Source of the DNA: Alistipes sp.
GTDB lineage: Bacteria; Bacteroidota; Bacteroidia; Bacteroidales; Rikenellaceae
NCBI GenBank assembly: GCA_017520545.1
Contig: JAFXFM010000013.1
Span: 158,667-222,666, forward strand
Length of the DNA: 64,000 nucleotides
Direction of reading: 5' to 3'
Of this stretch, positions 62,834 through 64,000 are shown piece after piece. Positions within the stretch are counted from its first letter, which is position 1. Every line of letters begins with the position of its first letter. Below the pieces are notes generated by a model that saw only the letters and a list, made by a program, of their open reading frames with translations, made no database searches and was not told the DNA's origin. The position numbers and the translations under genes were made by a program.

Positions 62834-63307
62834 ATGAAACAAAAGATACTTTTCGTCTGCCTTGGAAATATCTGCCGTTCGCCTATGGCGGAGGAGATTT
62901 TTCGCCAAAAGGTATTTGATAGAGGTTTGGCAGAGCAGTTCGAGATAGATTCTGCCGGTACATATTCGGGACACGCAGGCGAACTTGCCGACCCTCGTAT
63001 GCGCGAAGCTGCACATTGCCGCGGCTACTGCCTTACGCATCGTTCACGACCGCTCCGCGAGGAGGACTTCTACGAATTTGACCGAATAGTCGTGATGGAC
63101 GATAGCAACTATGAGCGTGTCTGTCGCCTCGCGCCCGAGCGCGCGCATATAAATAAAGTATACCGTATGCGCGACTACTTTACCACCTACCGACAGGACT
63201 ACGACTATGTGCCCGATCCGTATTACGAAGGTCGTGAAGGTTTCTACCTTGTTATAAATATGCTCGAGGAGGCGTGCGAGGAGTTGCTCAATGAGTGCTG
63301 CGAATAG
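62834..63307 (+). CDS. Low-molecular-weight protein-tyrosine phosphatase
   Basis: 157 residues from ATG 62834 (a GTG directly before it is possible). CLGNICRSPMAEE is the C-x5-R-S active-site loop and VPDPYYEG carries the general-acid Asp. It dephosphorylates phosphotyrosine, often on capsule or exopolysaccharide kinases, though no such kinase is nearby. Short gap (16 bp) after the barrel gene. Confidence 0.95.
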   Translation: MKQKILFVCLGNICRSPMAEEIFRQKVFDRGLAEQFEIDSAGTYSGHAGELADPRMREAAHCRGYCLTHRSRPLREEDFYEFDRIVVMDDSNYERVCRLAPERAHINKVYRMRDYFTTYRQDYDYVPDPYYEGREGFYLVINMLEEACEELLNECCE

Positions 63308-63310
63308 GAT

Positions 63311-63336
63311 AGTAGTTAGTAGTTAGTAGTTAGTAG
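63311..63336 (+). repeat. Heptamer array AGTAGTT
   Basis: 3.7 copies directly after the phosphatase stop codon. Confidence 0.8.
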
Positions 63337-63341
63337 CCGTT

Positions 63342-63384
63342 TCTCTAAACTCTCTAAACTCTCTAAACTCTCTAAACTCTCTAA
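63342..63384 (+). repeat. Nonamer array TCTCTAAAC
   Basis: Between four and five copies of a 9-bp unit. With the preceding array this fills the first part of the 660-bp gap before 16S. Confidence 0.8.
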
Positions 63385-63574
63385 GTTCACTAAACTCATC
63401 AATAACTCCAACGCCACTGGTCTTTAACACTCCTTAAACCTAATTTCACCCCATTTTACACACGTCTCCCAATTAATTATTAAAATTTTTGAAAAATATC
63501 ATTTCTGTAAATCGCTGATAACGAATGGTGTGCAGGAAAAGGCGTGAAAATTGTAGAAAAAAGTGTCCAAAATG

Positions 63575-63606
63575 TTTGGAAGTGTCAAAAAATTGCCGTT
63601 ACTTTG
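63575..63606 (+). promoter_or_regulatory. rRNA operon promoter P1
   Basis: TTTG at 63575-63578, 20-nt spacer, TTACTTTG at 63599-63606 (one base shorter than TAnnTTTG). Followed by CATCCGCTTTCGCGCT. Confidence 0.6.
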
Positions 63607-63723
63607 CATCCGCTTTCGCGCTTGAAATGGTGTGCAGAGTACACCGAAAAGTGGCGTAGGAAGAGCAAACAGAGAGGTTAGTAGAAGGTTCTGAGAATTT
63701 TTTCGAAAAAAGTTTCCCAAAAA

Positions 63724-63755
63724 TTTGGAGGATTAAAAATCTTGCCTTACCTTTG
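63724..63755 (+). promoter_or_regulatory. rRNA operon promoter P2
   Basis: TTTG at 63724-63727, 20-nt spacer, TACCTTTG at 63748-63755, a full consensus match. The following CACCACTTTCGCGCT repeats the initially transcribed sequence of P1. Confidence 0.75.
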
Positions 63756-63969
63756 CACCACTTTCGCGCTGATAAAATAGCGGAGAGCAAAAACTGAAAG
63801 AGAGAGCCGCAAGGCTTAATCAAATAGAGAGGGCAGACAAGCCCAATCGAGAAATGCGTTCTTTGAGGTACTTGAGCAGCTAAATAAGTTTTCCTTCACT
63901 TCGCAAGAAGTGATATTTCAAAACAATACCTTTGAGATAAGAGCTAAGATTTAATAATTTCTTTTTTTT
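63756..63969 (+). other. rRNA leader
   Basis: Contains GCGTTCTTTGAGG (63856-63868), similar to a boxA antitermination site, and a 7-bp hairpin TCACTTC-GCAA-GAAGTGA (63896-63913). No ORF of note. Confidence 0.55.
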
Positions 63970-64000
63970 ACAATGGAGAGTTTGATCCTGGCTCAGGATG
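63970..64000 (+). rRNA. rrs: 16S ribosomal RNA, 5' end (truncated by window end)
   Basis: AGAGTTTGATCCTGGCTCAG at 63977-63996 is the universally conserved 16S positions 8-27, which puts the 5' end near 63970. The rest lies beyond the window. Confidence 0.98.

Noticed and set aside
63499-63823. Minus-strand ORFs of 73-74 residues before the 16S gene
   Set aside because: They run across the rrn promoters, lack any recognisable feature and are low-complexity Phe/Leu/Ser-rich.

Overview
The window looks like a chromosomal segment of a Bacteroidales bacterium, probably Rikenellaceae/Alistipes-like; the genus is an inference. The evidence is promoters of the Bacteroidetes type (TTTG, 16-20 nt, TAnnTTTG), a murG-murC-ftsQ-ftsA-ftsZ-gldE block, small families typical of the group (BT_3928-like, PG0541-like, histone H1-like peptide, nusB-yajC) and few strong Shine-Dalgarno sites. 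The last 31 bases are the 5' end of a 16S rRNA gene. No tRNA gene, CRISPR array, transposase or prophage was recognised.

Layout. 1-2224: three secreted S1/P1-nuclease-fold paralogues, two of which have lost metal ligands. 2280-11443: cell-wall and division operon murG, murC, ftsQ, ftsA, ftsZ, a GldE-like CBS protein, a phosphopantetheinyl transferase and dapD. 11443-13728: a repeat-rich stretch with palindromic elements, birA, a four-helix-bundle gene boxed by inverted heptamer repeats, and gcvH. 13876-17360: a large secreted phosphoesterase and two small membrane genes. 17627-25306: an RND efflux operon with its own TetR and AraC regulators. 25436-29336: a surface-lipoprotein locus. 29611-35365: nusB, yajC, a GH3 glycosidase, an antiporter and two unknown membrane or exported proteins. 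35486-41509 (minus): a TPR protein, gyrA and recQ. 41580-47227: ispE followed by five tandem secreted endonuclease/exonuclease/phosphatase (EEP) paralogues. 47428-52351: a nitroreductase divergent from sufBCDS. 52361-54271: tmk behind a long heptamer array, then a BT_3928-like protein. 54381-60012 (minus): a second RND efflux operon. 60139-63307: a histone-like peptide, a DoxX protein, a thioredoxin-fold protein, a broken beta-barrel gene and a low-molecular-weight phosphatase. 63308-64000: repeats, two rrn promoters, leader and 16S start.

The most striking system is at 25436-29336. A 46-residue peptide and a 734-residue fimbrillin-like lipoprotein are followed by two start-less, oppositely oriented cassettes that encode alternative versions of the lipoprotein's last ~175 residues. 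A 23-bp sequence at the head of the expressed C-terminal segment is repeated exactly, inverted and in the same reading frame, at the head of cassette 1, and imperfectly at cassette 2. This is the architecture of a C-terminal shufflon (multiple DNA inversion) for antigenic variation. No recombinase gene lies in the window, so it would have to act in trans.

Other themes are: many secreted nucleases and phosphoesterases (three S1/P1-like, five EEP, one calcineurin-like), suggesting nucleic-acid or phosphate scavenging; heptanucleotide tandem arrays next to or inside housekeeping genes; a family of covarying intergenic palindromes; and a GyrA with leucine at the position of E. coli Ser83, a change tied to quinolone resistance.
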